Position numbers and translations under genes: made by a program. 12,086 nt of DNA from Acinetobacter wuhouensis (lineage in GTDB: Bacteria; Pseudomonadota; Gammaproteobacteria; Pseudomonadales; Moraxellaceae). Shown here one piece after another: positions 1 through 6,899 of this stretch; the first letter of the stretch is position 1, and each line of letters opens with the position of its first letter. Location: contig NZ_CP031711.1 in assembly GCF_001696605.3 (NCBI RefSeq), positions 1 to 12,086 on the forward strand. The letters are read 5' to 3'. Under the pieces are notes generated by a model. The model did not search any database, had not been told where the DNA came from, and worked only from the letters and a program-made list of their open reading frames with translations.

Positions 1-10
1 ATTAAATATT

Positions 11-1198
11 TTATGGAACTCCAGAATATTTATTCAGGCGATACTTAAGCAATAAGGGTAGGGTGATTACATAAAGTATTGCAGCTAATGCCCATACCAT
101 TCCAGGAGCTGATGCCTGAGTCATAAAATAGAGGCTAGTAACTAATACAGGACCAATTATAGCCCCCAGACTATTAAAACTGCTTAATAGCCCTTGTAAT
201 TCACCTTGTCTTTCATCACTAATACCTCTGGACATCATTGCTTGCAAAGCAGGAACGGCTACTCCACCAAGGGCAAACAATGGTAACAACGCAAAAGGCA
301 CCCATTCTTCAACAGCAATAGATAAAAGAAGTAAACCAATTGCATCGCAAGCTATTCCACATAACAACGTATTTTTCTCTCCAAACCTCTTTACCATAGG
401 GGCGATAGCAAAAGCCTGTGCAATAGAATGGCATATTCCATAACTAGCAAGGGAAACACCTGCAATAAATATACTCCAGCCATAACGATCCTGCCCATAG
501 ATAACCCATAAAGTTGCGGGGACTTGTGAAACCAATGTGATAATTAAAAAGATACCAAGCAATGGAGCCATATTAGGTTGAGTGATCAAATAGGATAATT
601 TCTTTAATATTGATTGCTCCTGAACCTTCTCAGTCATTTTATTGCTGTGTTTTGATTCTTTTAATAAGACTGCTGTCATTATTAAATTAATCCCATTCAT
701 AAAAGCAGCAGCAAAGAACGGTGCATGTAAGTTCCATTCACCCAAAACTCCACCTATTACCGGACCCGCTATAAACCCAATACCAAAGACAGCTCCAAGG
801 AGACCAAACCTTTTTGCACGCTCATGGGCTGGAGTAATATCTGAAACATAAGCTGTTGCAACAGCCATGTTGGCACCTGTAATTCCCGCAAAAATACGAC
901 CAATATATAGCCACAATAGAGAAGGAGCAGCAGCCATTAGGAGATAATCAGCCGTTGCACCAGCAATTGAAATAATTAATACAGGTCGACGTCCAAATCG
1001 GTCACTCAACGCTCCAAGGATAGGTGTAAAAATGAACTGCATCAGAGCATACACAGCTAATAAAGCACCATAGTGAACACCGCCTGCTTCAGCTCCAGCC
1101 AATGACCGTAATAATTCAGGCAAGATCGGCATAATTAAACCAATCCCAACAGCATCCAGAAATATAGTGATTAAAATCACGCTCAATGATTTCTTCAC
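11..1198 (-). CDS. tet(39): Tetracycline efflux MFS transporter Tet(39)
   Basis: This is an inner-membrane drug/proton antiporter that exports tetracycline as a metal complex. The 395-residue product is almost wholly hydrophobic, as expected for a 12-helix major facilitator protein. It carries an acidic residue in helix 1 (D15) and the MFS motif A, GALSDRFGRRP, at residues 62-72 between helices 2 and 3. I chose the GTG at 1198 because it gives MKKSLSVILITIFLD, the 395-aa Tet(39) form I know, and has an AGAAGG ribosome site about 7 bases upstream. The longer frame to 1243 would run through the operator region. The gene is divergent from tetR with two tet operators between them, so it should be induced by tetracycline. 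It is AT-rich like the plasmid backbone and unlike the sul2-strAB block. The tet(39) assignment comes from recognising the sequence, not from a search. Confidence 0.95.
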   Translation of the reverse strand: MKKSLSVILITIFLDAVGIGLIMPILPELLRSLAGAEAGGVHYGALLAVYALMQFIFTPILGALSDRFGRRPVLIISIAGATADYLLMAAAPSLLWLYIGRIFAGITGANMAVATAYVSDITPAHERAKRFGLLGAVFGIGFIAGPVIGGVLGEWNLHAPFFAAAFMNGINLIMTAVLLKESKHSNKMTEKVQEQSILKKLSYLITQPNMAPLLGIFLIITLVSQVPATLWVIYGQDRYGWSIFIAGVSLASYGICHSIAQAFAIAPMVKRFGEKNTLLCGIACDAIGLLLLSIAVEEWVPFALLPLFALGGVAVPALQAMMSRGISDERQGELQGLLSSFNSLGAIIGPVLVTSLYFMTQASAPGMVWALAAILYVITLPLLLKYRLNKYSGVP

Positions 1199-1209
1199 AA
1201 ATGCCTTCT

Positions 1210-1222
1210 CTAGCAATGATAG
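1210..1222. promoter_or_regulatory. tet operator 1 (tet(39)-proximal)
   Basis: CTAGCAATGATAG is a 13-base near-palindrome that differs from the second operator at two positions (G for T and A for G). It lies 11 bases upstream of the tet(39) GTG start, where bound TetR would block tet(39) transcription. The centres of the two operators are 37 bases apart. Binding is inferred from the match to known tet operators. Confidence 0.75.
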
Positions 1223-1246
1223 AATTAATATTCTCTCACACACTCC

Positions 1247-1259
1247 CTATCAGTGATAG
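1247..1259. promoter_or_regulatory. tet operator 2 (tetR-proximal)
   Basis: CTATCAGTGATAG, inside TCCCTATCAGTGATAGA, is the classic tet operator core: a palindrome around one central base. It ends 4 bases before the tetR ATG, so TetR bound here would repress its own gene. On the minus strand a weak promoter reading CTGATA, 17 bases, TATTAA overlaps it and could serve tet(39). Confidence 0.88.
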
Positions 1260-1263
1260 ATTT

Positions 1264-1905
1264 ATGAGTAAAAAAGATATTGCACCTCAACGTCTGACAC
1301 GTGAAATAGTCCTGCGTACCGCATTGGATATGTTGAATGAAGAAGGCATAGATTCAATAACCACACGCAAGCTAGCTCAACGATTGGGTATTAAATCTCC
1401 AACTCTATATTGGCATTTCAAGAATAAATCCTTGTTAATGGAAGCAATGGCGGAAACCATTATAAATGAACACCATTTAGTTTCTTTACCCATCGATGGG
1501 ATGACATGGCAAGATTGGTTGCTCGCTAATTCTGTAAGCTTTCGTCGAGCACTACTAGCTTACCGTGATGGTGCTCGTCTACATGCAAGAACTAGCCCCA
1601 GTCAAGGACATTTCAACACGATTGAGGCCCAAGTTGCGCTGTTATCTCATGCTGGGTTTTCTCCTGTTGAAGCAGTTGCATTACTTATGACATTAGGAAG
1701 GTTTATTGTTGGGTGGGTCCTTGAGGAGCAGCAAGAAGAAATAAGATCAGACCCACCATTCGAAGCCGATCCAACTATATATCCACTCATGCTCCAAGGA
1801 GTGAATACCTTACAAAATATGAATGCGGATGACATTTTTGAAAATGGGATTCGTATGGTGATTATCGGTGCTGAAAGACAACTTGATATTAAAATGCAAA
1901 CTTAA
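1264..1905 (+). CDS. tetR(39): Tetracycline repressor TetR of the tet(39) determinant
   Basis: This cytoplasmic repressor leaves its operators when it binds tetracycline-Mg, which derepresses tet(39). The product is 213 residues, close to the usual TetR length. The N-terminal helix-turn-helix is at about residues 33-53 (TTRKLAQRLGIKSPTLYWHF), followed by KNKSLLMEAM as in class TetR proteins. The rest is the helical ligand-binding and dimer domain. I used the ATG at 1264, which begins MSKKDIAPQRLTRE. An upstream in-frame ATG at 1186 would place coding sequence across both operators and the tet(39) start. No good ribosome site precedes 1264, so translation may be weak or near-leaderless, which suits a repressor needed at low level. 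The gene is divergent from tet(39) and ends 56 bases before a pdif site. Confidence 0.94.
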   Translation: MSKKDIAPQRLTREIVLRTALDMLNEEGIDSITTRKLAQRLGIKSPTLYWHFKNKSLLMEAMAETIINEHHLVSLPIDGMTWQDWLLANSVSFRRALLAYRDGARLHARTSPSQGHFNTIEAQVALLSHAGFSPVEAVALLMTLGRFIVGWVLEEQQEEIRSDPPFEADPTIYPLMLQGVNTLQNMNADDIFENGIRMVIIGAERQLDIKMQT

Positions 1906-1961
1906 CTCTATACTGCTTTAAGCAACTGTTCTATTTAGTAATAAAGCTTTTATCCTTAATT

Positions 1962-1989
1962 ATTTAACATAATGGCGATTATACGAATC
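1962..1989 (-). other. pdif site (XerD/XerC orientation on + strand)
   Basis: A 28-bp XerC/XerD recombination site. On the plus strand the XerD arm ATTTAACATAA (1962-1972) comes first, then a 6-base spacer TGGCGA, then the XerC arm TTATACGAATC (1979-1989). Arm order is opposite to the site at 12019. It separates the tet(39) module from the toxin-antitoxin operon. Confidence 0.85.
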
Positions 1990-1990
1990 T

Positions 1991-2019
1991 AAAAATGGGA
2001 GTCTTTAGCTCCCATTTTT
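1991..2019. terminator. Bidirectional rho-independent terminator between tetR and higA
   Basis: Perfect 11-bp arms (AAAAATGGGAG at 1991-2001, CTCCCATTTTT at 2009-2019) around a 7-base loop, with A and T runs on the two sides. It can stop tetR transcription from the left and the toxin-antitoxin operon from the right. The two genes converge on it. Confidence 0.85.
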
Positions 2020-2023
2020 ATTG

Positions 2024-2326
2024 TTAAACATTGAATCCTATATGTTTTCCTGTTGGAAGCTCTACATCAATACGGAGCTTCCCGCCCATTGCCTCAACAT
2101 ACTTTTTCATGGTTGAAATCTTAAGATCATTGCCACGATTTTCTATTGCTGAAAGCGATGGCTGTTTTATTCCCAAAGTTTCAGCAAGTTCCTTTTGAGA
2201 GATTTCAAGTTCTTCACGAATAAGATGAAGCTGATTTTCTAGCAGTAATTCATCTGCCATTTTTTGAATACGGGCTTGGCTCTCTGGAGAGCGGCTAGCT
2301 AACAATTCTTGCAGAGTCTTAGCCAT
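2024..2326 (-). CDS. higA: HigA-type XRE-family antitoxin
   Basis: This is the antitoxin of a type II toxin-antitoxin pair. It should bind and neutralise the toxin encoded just upstream and repress their shared promoter. The product is 100 residues. A helix-turn-helix of the XRE/Cro type is clear at about residues 44-64 (QKELAETLGIKQPSLSAIEN). The first 40 residues are a charged helical stretch, probably for dimerisation or toxin contact. The start at 2326 overlaps the toxin gene by 8 bases, which implies translational coupling in a toxin-first order. That order is typical of higBA and the reverse of most type II pairs. Similar pairs are widespread on Acinetobacter plasmids, often next to pdif sites, as here. 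Confidence 0.85.
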   Translation of the reverse strand: MAKTLQELLASRSPESQARIQKMADELLLENQLHLIREELEISQKELAETLGIKQPSLSAIENRGNDLKISTMKKYVEAMGGKLRIDVELPTGKHIGFNV

Positions 2327-2675
2327 TAGATTTATCTCCTAGGGTGGTGAGATGAAGTTGGTATTGTTCATCTGCAATATCCAGCATGTCTTTATAAAAA
2401 CGCTTTTTACTGCCTTTATCAGCAATACATAGAACAATAGCCTGTCGTAAAGGATCAAATGCGAAGAAAGCTCTCAGTGGTTTACCTCGATGTTGAACAC
2501 GAAGCTCTTTCATGTTGGTAAATTTAGAGTCATAGACAGTATCTACTAAAGGGCGGCCTAAACTTGGTCCTTGCTGCTGTAGAACAACTAGGGCAGCCAG
2601 AACCTTCTCTTGTGTTGATTCGTCTTGCTGTTCAAGCCATTCATTAAATAGATCTGTCGTAATGACTATCCACAT
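2319..2675 (-). CDS. higB: HigB-type RelE/ParE-superfamily toxin
   Basis: This is the toxin of the pair, a predicted ribosome-dependent mRNA endoribonuclease that slows growth when the antitoxin is lost. The 118-residue product has the layout of the phage-derived Gp49-like / HigB family: PSLGRPLVDTV (about 37-47), MKELRVQHRGKPLRAFFAFDP (about 55-75, the central beta strands with conserved arginines) and ADKGSKKRFYKDML (about 85-98, basic C-terminal helix). The ATG at 2675 lies just downstream of a palindromic operator and promoter. The gene is first in the operon and overlaps the antitoxin by 8 bases. Toxicity and target are inferred from family resemblance. It probably works as a plasmid retention system. 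Confidence 0.82.
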   Translation of the reverse strand: MWIVITTDLFNEWLEQQDESTQEKVLAALVVLQQQGPSLGRPLVDTVYDSKFTNMKELRVQHRGKPLRAFFAFDPLRQAIVLCIADKGSKKRFYKDMLDIADEQYQLHLTTLGDKSNG

Positions 2676-2684
2676 ACCACAACC

Positions 2685-2710
2685 AAAATATAGATTATAG
2701 TCTATATTTT
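2685..2710. promoter_or_regulatory. Palindromic operator of the higBA operon
   Basis: A 26-base near-perfect palindrome with 10-bp outer arms (AAAATATAGA and TCTATATTTT) and only one mismatched pair inside. It starts 9 bases upstream of the toxin ATG and overlaps the predicted -10 region. This is where a HigA dimer would be expected to repress. Binding is inferred. Confidence 0.7.
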
Positions 2711-2734
2711 AGGAGCATTATGCTTGTTTTGCAA
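2706..2734 (-). promoter_or_regulatory. Predicted sigma-70 promoter of higBA
   Basis: On the minus strand TTGCAA (2734-2729) and TAAAAT (2711-2706) are separated by exactly 17 bases. The -10 lies in the outer arm of the operator palindrome. A perfect TATAAT (2699-2694) inside the palindrome is an alternative -10 but lacks a good -35. Confidence 0.5.
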
Positions 2735-2754
2735 ATGAGAAATGATAGGCAATA

Positions 2755-2783
2755 AAAAACCCCAGCATCCTGCCGGGGTTTTT
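2755..2783. terminator. Bidirectional terminator between higBA and the strB end
   Basis: AAAAACCCC (2755-2763) pairs with GGGGTTTTT (2775-2783). Inside, GCA/TGC can extend the stem past one A-C mismatch. It is bounded by A and T runs, so it could terminate strB-side transcription before it enters the higBA promoter. It sits 6 bases outside the Tn5393 end. Confidence 0.72.
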
Positions 2784-2789
2784 CATATT

Positions 2790-2870
2790 GGGGTCGTTTG
2801 CGGGAAGGGGCGGAATCCTACGCTAAGGCTTTGGCCAGCGATATTCTCCGGTGAGATTGATGTGTTCCCA
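2790..2870. repeat. 81-bp terminal inverted repeat of Tn5393 (single copy, remnant)
   Basis: The stretch begins GGGGTCGTTTGCGGG and ends GATGTGTTCCCA, exactly 81 bases. It matches my memory of the long terminal inverted repeat of the strA-strB transposon Tn5393. GC content changes sharply at 2790. No partner copy and no Tn5393 tnpA or tnpR is present in the window, so the transposon end is a remnant and cannot move on its own. Confidence 0.75.
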
Positions 2871-2895
2871 GGGGATAGGAGAAGTCGCTTGATAT

Positions 2896-3732
2896 CTAGT
2901 ATGACGTCTGTCGCACCTGCTTGATCGCGGCCGCGATAGCTAGATCGCGTTGCTCCTCTTCTCCATCCGCGTTCCAAGCTGCGGAAAGGCACCCATAAGC
3001 GTACGCCTGGTCGAGCAGGCGACGCGGATCGACGTCCAGCGCACGAGAGAATGCGTCCGCCATCTGTGCAATGCGTCTAGGATCGAGACAAAGGTCGTCT
3101 CTGTCAGCCGGATCGTAGAACATATTGGCGGCGCCAAAGCCCACTTCACCGACCAGACCGACGGGATCTATCACCAGCCAGCCGCGACTGGAGAACATGA
3201 TGTTTTCATGATGCAGATCGCCATGTAGCCCACGCAGTTCCGAGGCATTGCTCATCATTTGATCGGCTATAATCGCCGCGTGGACGTAGTCAGTTTGACA
3301 ACCTGCGTTTTGATCATCGCGCGCCCGCTGAAACAAAGCTGCAAAGCGATCCCGGATCGGGAGAAGGGCAGAAGGCAGGGGTTCCTCAGATGCGGCATAC
3401 AGCTTCGCCATTAGTTCCGCTGCAATTTCGGTCGCCTGGTAGTCGCCGTGCTCGGCAACGATGTGAGAGAGCATTCGCTCCCCGGCATATTCGAGCAACA
3501 TCAGATTGTTCTCACGACCGAGCAACCGGACTGCTCCCCTCCCATTGCGCCATACCAGATAGTCGGCCCCGCGCAGTTCATCAGCAATGTCTTCTATAGG
3601 TTTCAATCCCTTGACGATTGCAGGAGTCCCGTCTGGCAATGAAACTTTCCAAACGAGGCTGGAAAAGGTGTCCGCAATGAGAACAGGTTGCGAAACGTGC
3701 CAATGAGCAGGAAAAACAGGCGGCATGAACAT
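2896..3732 (-). CDS. aph(6)-Id: Streptomycin 6-phosphotransferase APH(6)-Id (StrB)
   Basis: This cytoplasmic enzyme inactivates streptomycin by ATP-dependent phosphorylation of its 6-hydroxyl. The product is 278 residues, the full known StrB length. The kinase-like fold is marked by HGDLHHEN (catalytic loop; H170, D172, N177) and IDPVG (metal-binding D189). The ATG at 3732 shares one base with the strA stop (TGATG), so the two genes are translationally coupled. A slightly longer frame to 3741 is less likely. No frameshift or truncation is seen, so StrA and StrB should both be functional. The gene is GC-rich compared with the plasmid backbone and is followed by the Tn5393 terminal repeat, which fits its origin in that transposon. 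Confidence 0.97.
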   Translation of the reverse strand: MFMPPVFPAHWHVSQPVLIADTFSSLVWKVSLPDGTPAIVKGLKPIEDIADELRGADYLVWRNGRGAVRLLGRENNLMLLEYAGERMLSHIVAEHGDYQATEIAAELMAKLYAASEEPLPSALLPIRDRFAALFQRARDDQNAGCQTDYVHAAIIADQMMSNASELRGLHGDLHHENIMFSSRGWLVIDPVGLVGEVGFGAANMFYDPADRDDLCLDPRRIAQMADAFSRALDVDPRRLLDQAYAYGCLSAAWNADGEEEQRDLAIAAAIKQVRQTSY

Positions 3733-4535
3733 CAACCCCAAGTCAGAGGGTCCAATCGCAGATAGAAGGCAAGGCGTTCGCGGTCGGGGGCTTCGATCCC
3801 CAATACATTGAATAGGACAGCGAAGGCGCGCTCTGCTTCATCTGGCGCTGCCCAGTTCTCTTCGGCGTTAGCAATCATGAGTGCCAAATCGGCATAGCGA
3901 TCTGCTGTTCCGAGCCGCCCAAGGTCGATCAGACCCGTGCATTGAAGAGTTTTAGGGTCCACCATGAAGTTCGGCATGCAGGGATCACCATGGCAAACAA
4001 CCATATCGGTGCGCTCTTGGTCGAGCCGCACCGGTAGCTCTCGTTCGACACGAGCCAAAAGATCGAGCTGCGGCGTACTCTTGTCCTCGTCCGGTAAGAA
4101 GTCGGGATTGACGGCATTGCGGGACACCACATCAACGGCGCGTCCGAACATTCGCGACAGCCTGCGCTCAAACGGACATTGATCAACCGATAGGCTGTGA
4201 ACAGCGCCAAGTTGCTGCCCCATTGACGGCCACGCTTTGAGCAAATCCGCTCCAGACAGATCAGCCGCCGGTACTCCCGGAATTGCCGTTATCACCAAGC
4301 ATGCACCCTCCTGTTCCTCCTGCCAGTTGATGACCTCGGGGCAAGCCACACCTCGACCTTTGAGCCAAATGAGGCGGTCACGCTCTCCAGCGAGCTCACC
4401 GCGGCGGGAAGCAGGTGCGATTTTCGCGAAGGCATGCCCGTCACCACGTCGAAAAACAAAATCACCAGATTCTCCGCCTCTGACAGGCAACCAGTCAGAA
4501 TGCGATTCACCAAAAAAAATATTAGTTCGATTCAA
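3732..4535 (-). CDS. aph(3'')-Ib: Streptomycin 3''-phosphotransferase APH(3'')-Ib (StrA)
   Basis: This enzyme phosphorylates the 3''-hydroxyl of streptomycin, using ATP, in the cytoplasm. It has 267 residues, the complete known length. The aminoglycoside kinase signature is intact: VHSL at 112-115, HGDPCMPN at 182-189 (catalytic D184, N189) and IDLGRLG with metal-binding D204. I chose the TTG at 4535, giving MNRTNIFFGESHSDW, because it yields the known protein and has AAGGAA upstream. The ATG-started frame to 4571 adds 12 unsupported residues. The gene lies between sul2 and strB on the same strand, the sul2-strA-strB order known from RSF1010-type plasmids, and may be transcribed with sul2 across a 169-base spacer. 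Confidence 0.97.
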   Translation of the reverse strand: MNRTNIFFGESHSDWLPVRGGESGDFVFRRGDGHAFAKIAPASRRGELAGERDRLIWLKGRGVACPEVINWQEEQEGACLVITAIPGVPAADLSGADLLKAWPSMGQQLGAVHSLSVDQCPFERRLSRMFGRAVDVVSRNAVNPDFLPDEDKSTPQLDLLARVERELPVRLDQERTDMVVCHGDPCMPNFMVDPKTLQCTGLIDLGRLGTADRYADLALMIANAEENWAAPDEAERAFAVLFNVLGIEAPDRERLAFYLRLDPLTWG

Positions 4536-4704
4536 TGGAGGTTCCTTCAGTTTTCTGAGGCTTTGTTGCACAAAGATTTGAAATGCAAAGCGCCCCTAAT
4601 TGATCCAAATTTAAGGCGTAACTTGGGTATCCTGTCGTCGGGTCGCCCTCAAAGGGGACATGCCTGCTGAACCGCGAATATAGAGAAATATCCCGAATGT
4701 GCAG
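4536..4704. other. sul2-strA spacer, RSF1010-type junction
   Basis: This gap holds no supported gene. The part nearest strA (roughly 4536-4580, including GGCTTTGTTGCACAAA) looks like the leader region of strA in Tn5393. The rest is the segment that joins sul2 to strA in RSF1010-like clusters. I see no strong terminator, so read-through from sul2 into strA is plausible. Confidence 0.55.
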
Positions 4705-5520
4705 TTAACGAATTCTTGCGGTTTCTTTCAGCGCCGCCAATACCGCCAGCCCGTCGCGCAAGGGGCGCGGCTCGTGTGTGCGGATGAAGTCAGCTCCACC
4801 TGCGGCGGCGGCAAGCTCTGCAGCGAGTGTCGCGGCCCCGACATCCCCCGGACCACGGCCTGTGAGCGCGCGCAGAAAGGATTTGCGCGAAACAGACAGA
4901 AGCACCGGCAAATCGAAGCGCAGCCGCAATTCATCGAACCGCGCCAGCACCGAGAGCGAGGTTTCGGGAGCAGCCCCCAGAAAAAACCCCATGCCGGGAT
5001 CAAGGACAAGGCGGTTGCGTTTGATACCGGCACCCGTCAGCGCCGCGATGCGCGCGTCAAAGAACGCCGCAATGTGATCCATGATGTCGCCAGCGGGTGC
5101 CTCGCGCCGATCTGCCTGCCCGTCTTGCACCGAATGCATAACGACGAGTTTGGCAGATGATTTCGCCAATTGCGGATAGAACGCAGCGTCTGGAAAACCG
5201 CGAATATCATTGAGATAGGCCACACCACGCGACAAGGCATAGGCTTGCGTCGCGGGTTGATAACTGTCGAGCGAGACGGGAATGCCATCTGCCTTGAGCG
5301 CGTCCAGCACCGGCGCGATACGCGCGATTTCTGTGTCGGACGAAACAGGCGCGGCGTCGGGATTGCTGGATGCCGGACCGAGGTCGATCACATCTGCCCC
5401 CTCGGCCATCAGCTTACGCGCCTGCGCAATGGCTGCGTCTGGCGCCAGATACCGGCCTCCATCGGAGAAACTGTCCGAGGTTATGTTGACGATGCCGAAA
5501 ATGATGAGCGATTTATTCAT
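4705..5520 (-). CDS. sul2: Sulfonamide-insensitive dihydropteroate synthase Sul2
   Basis: This enzyme condenses p-aminobenzoate with dihydropterin pyrophosphate in folate synthesis and is not inhibited by sulfonamides. The 271 residues equal the known Sul2 length. Dihydropteroate synthase landmarks are all present: GIVNITSDSFSDGG (9-22), DLGPASSNP (46-54, altered p-aminobenzoate loop), NDIRGF (104-109), DPGMGFF (174-180), SRKSF (211-215, pterin/pABA-binding loop) and RTHE (247-250). The ATG at 5520 has a modest AGAAG ribosome site ahead of it. The gene is GC-rich against an AT-rich plasmid. Usually sul2 sits near ISCR2. Here that context is gone and an IS3-family element lies 95 bases upstream in the same orientation, where it could contribute transcription. 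Confidence 0.97.
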   Translation of the reverse strand: MNKSLIIFGIVNITSDSFSDGGRYLAPDAAIAQARKLMAEGADVIDLGPASSNPDAAPVSSDTEIARIAPVLDALKADGIPVSLDSYQPATQAYALSRGVAYLNDIRGFPDAAFYPQLAKSSAKLVVMHSVQDGQADRREAPAGDIMDHIAAFFDARIAALTGAGIKRNRLVLDPGMGFFLGAAPETSLSVLARFDELRLRFDLPVLLSVSRKSFLRALTGRGPGDVGAATLAAELAAAAGGADFIRTHEPRPLRDGLAVLAALKETARIR

Positions 5521-5615
5521 GGGGGCTTCTATAATAATAATAATCGAGCATGAGTCTCATACGGATGCTCGGGTCGAAAGGGAATCCCCAGGCGAGTAAC
5601 CTGTTTGCGGTGATC
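5521..5615. other. Residual sul2 leader between sul2 and the insertion sequence
   Basis: This 95-base strip keeps the native sul2 leader: an ATA repeat run just ahead of the start codon and a 7-bp stem (CGAGCAT at 5545-5551, ATGCTCG at 5565-5571). The IS3-family element cuts off whatever lay further upstream. No clear sigma-70 promoter stands out, so the sul2 promoter may lie here or come from the element. Confidence 0.5.
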
Positions 5616-5640
5616 TGAACCGTACCGGGTTTGTCGGAGA
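5616..5640. repeat. IS terminal inverted repeat (sul2-side)
   Basis: This 25-base repeat is the exact reverse complement of 6900-6924. Identity extends one more base outward (C5615 to G6925), which may be chance. Confidence 0.92.
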
Positions 5641-5654
5641 CTTTTTTATTTAAG

Positions 5655-6557
5655 TTAGGCCACCTGACCTAACGGATTAATTTTATCATAGTACATTGCT
5701 TCAAAATCAAAAGGTGGCACATAACCTAGTGCACTATGTACACGCTCTTTATTGAACCAATCTACCCAATTTAATGTCGCAAGTTGTACATCCGCTAAAC
5801 CTTGCCAATCTGCTTTTAAATATTCAATCACCTCTGTTTTGTATAAGCCATTCACTGTTTCAGCCAAAGCATTATCGTATGAATCACCGGTCGTACCGAC
5901 TGATGCTCGTAAATTTGCTGCTTCTAAACGATTGGTATAACGAATGGAAAGATATTGCACACCTCTGTCACTATGATGAATCACGTTCTTTGGCATGCCT
6001 CGATCATGCAATGCTTGCTCCAGTGCATCGAGCACCATGTCTGTATTCATCCGTGTTGATACTTTCCATCCAACAATTGCTCGCGAGAACACATCAATAA
6101 TAAAGGCGGTATAGACCCAGCCTGAATTTGTTTGAATATACGTAAAGTCAGCGACCCACAGCTGGTCAGGGTGATCAGCACTAAAATTGCGTTTCACCAA
6201 GTCATCTGCTCGTTTTTGATCATCTCGGCTATGGGTAGTTTGTTTATTCTTACCTCGCCAAACACCTTGTATACCTAGCTTTTGCATCAATCGAGCAACT
6301 GTACAGCGTGCAATAATATAGCCTTCACGTTTCAGTTTTTGCCAAACTTTACGTACACCATATCGACCTGAACTTTCCTTCCAAATTCGTTTAATTTGTT
6401 CAGCATGATGCAAGTCATGTAGATCTCGCTTTGCTCGATGTTCTGGGTTTTCGCAGAGATCTAGAGTCCGGTAATAGGTTGAGGGTGCGATCGGTAAAAT
6501 TCTACAAATCGCCTCGACTCCGTACAGCTCTTTATTATTATGGATAAAATCCACCAT
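5655..6557 (-). CDS. IS3-family transposase OrfB (catalytic DDE part)
   Basis: This is the catalytic part of the transposase, which cuts and joins the element ends. The 300-residue frame contains an rve integrase core with D137 (WVADFTY), D197 (HHSDRGVQY) and E233 (ALAETVNGLYK). The 35-residue gap between the second D and the E is the family standard. An upstream HTH_21-like region (about 5-100) precedes the core. The ATG at 6557 overlaps the orfA stop (TAATG), so OrfB alone could be made by coupling. The active protein is expected to be OrfAB, made by -1 frameshifting upstream: the -1 frame stays open from the slippery site to this ATG and continues into this frame. No stop or truncation is seen. 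Confidence 0.92.
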   Translation of the reverse strand: MVDFIHNNKELYGVEAICRILPIAPSTYYRTLDLCENPEHRAKRDLHDLHHAEQIKRIWKESSGRYGVRKVWQKLKREGYIIARCTVARLMQKLGIQGVWRGKNKQTTHSRDDQKRADDLVKRNFSADHPDQLWVADFTYIQTNSGWVYTAFIIDVFSRAIVGWKVSTRMNTDMVLDALEQALHDRGMPKNVIHHSDRGVQYLSIRYTNRLEAANLRASVGTTGDSYDNALAETVNGLYKTEVIEYLKADWQGLADVQLATLNWVDWFNKERVHSALGYVPPFDFEAMYYDKINPLGQVA

Positions 6558-6874
6558 TATTTGTGTGGGCGGTCGAGTTCCGCCTGGGCGAAAAAAGCGG
6601 CTGCTTTACGTAGAATCTCATTGGCGCGTTGCAGTTCTTTATTTTCGCGTTCGAGTTGTTTGATACGTTCTTGGTCTGAAAGCTGCTGTACTTTAACTGG
6701 ATTTAGTTTATCTAAATATTTTTGATACCAAACACGTAGTGTTTCAGGAGTACAACCTATCTTGGGAGCAATAGCGGTGATCGCAGCCCAATTCGATGGA
6801 TAATCTTTTTCAGATTCAATCAATAATTGAACCGCTCTTTCTCTGATTTCAGGGGCATATTTTAATTTTGTCAT
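6557..6874 (-). CDS. IS3-family transposase OrfA (DNA-binding part)
   Basis: OrfA binds the terminal repeats and regulates transposition. The 105 residues begin with an HTH_Tnp_1-type domain (about 5-52, ending GCTPETLRVWYQKY). A leucine-zipper-like heptad helix follows at about 65-92 (LSDQERIKQLERENKELQRA) and would drive dimer formation. The reading frame ends in TAA at 6557-6559, where orfB starts. Near its 3' end a T6C run allows -1 frameshifting to give the full OrfAB transposase. Start at 6874 gives MTKLKYAPEIRERAV, a typical beginning for this group. Confidence 0.92.
   Translation of the reverse strand: MTKLKYAPEIRERAVQLLIESEKDYPSNWAAITAIAPKIGCTPETLRVWYQKYLDKLNPVKVQQLSDQERIKQLERENKELQRANEILRKAAAFFAQAELDRPHK
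6590..6596 (-). promoter_or_regulatory. Programmed -1 frameshift slippery site (T TTT TTC)
   Basis: On the minus strand the orfA frame reads GCT TTT TTC GCC, a slippery heptamer in the right phase. After a -1 slip the next codons are CGC CCA GGC GGA ACT and so on, with no stop, leading in frame into orfB at ATG GTG GAT. This links the two ORFs exactly as in IS3-family elements. Confidence 0.82.
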
Positions 6875-6899
6875 CGGGATAGTCTCTCAGAATATTGAC

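Larger units (their letters stand above)
1..1989. mobile_element. tet(39)-tetR pdif module, major part (closes only if circular)
   Basis: tet(39) and tetR fill the segment between the window start and the pdif site at 1962-1989. If the window closes into a circle, the site at 12019-12046 bounds the other side in the opposite orientation, giving a module of about 2.06 kb. Mobile modules of this kind, moved by chromosomal XerC/XerD recombinases, are known for tet(39) in Acinetobacter plasmids. The closure itself is inferred. Confidence 0.6.

Noticed and set aside
2711..2789. A second pdif site on the promoter side of higBA
   Set aside because: GCATTATGC-like bases near 2716-2724 recall a XerD arm but no XerC arm follows at the right spacing.
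2940..4670. Open frames on both strands across strA and strB
   Set aside because: They are shadows created by high GC content; the two kinases fill this stretch with full-length, motif-bearing frames.
4699..5599. Several plus-strand and alternate-frame ORFs of 80-150 codons over sul2
   Set aside because: They are frames opposite a GC-rich real gene; their products have no family features and Sul2 is unambiguous.
5752..6100. Plus-strand frames inside the transposase gene
   Set aside because: They overlap the intact DDE transposase and show no ribosome site or recognisable domain.
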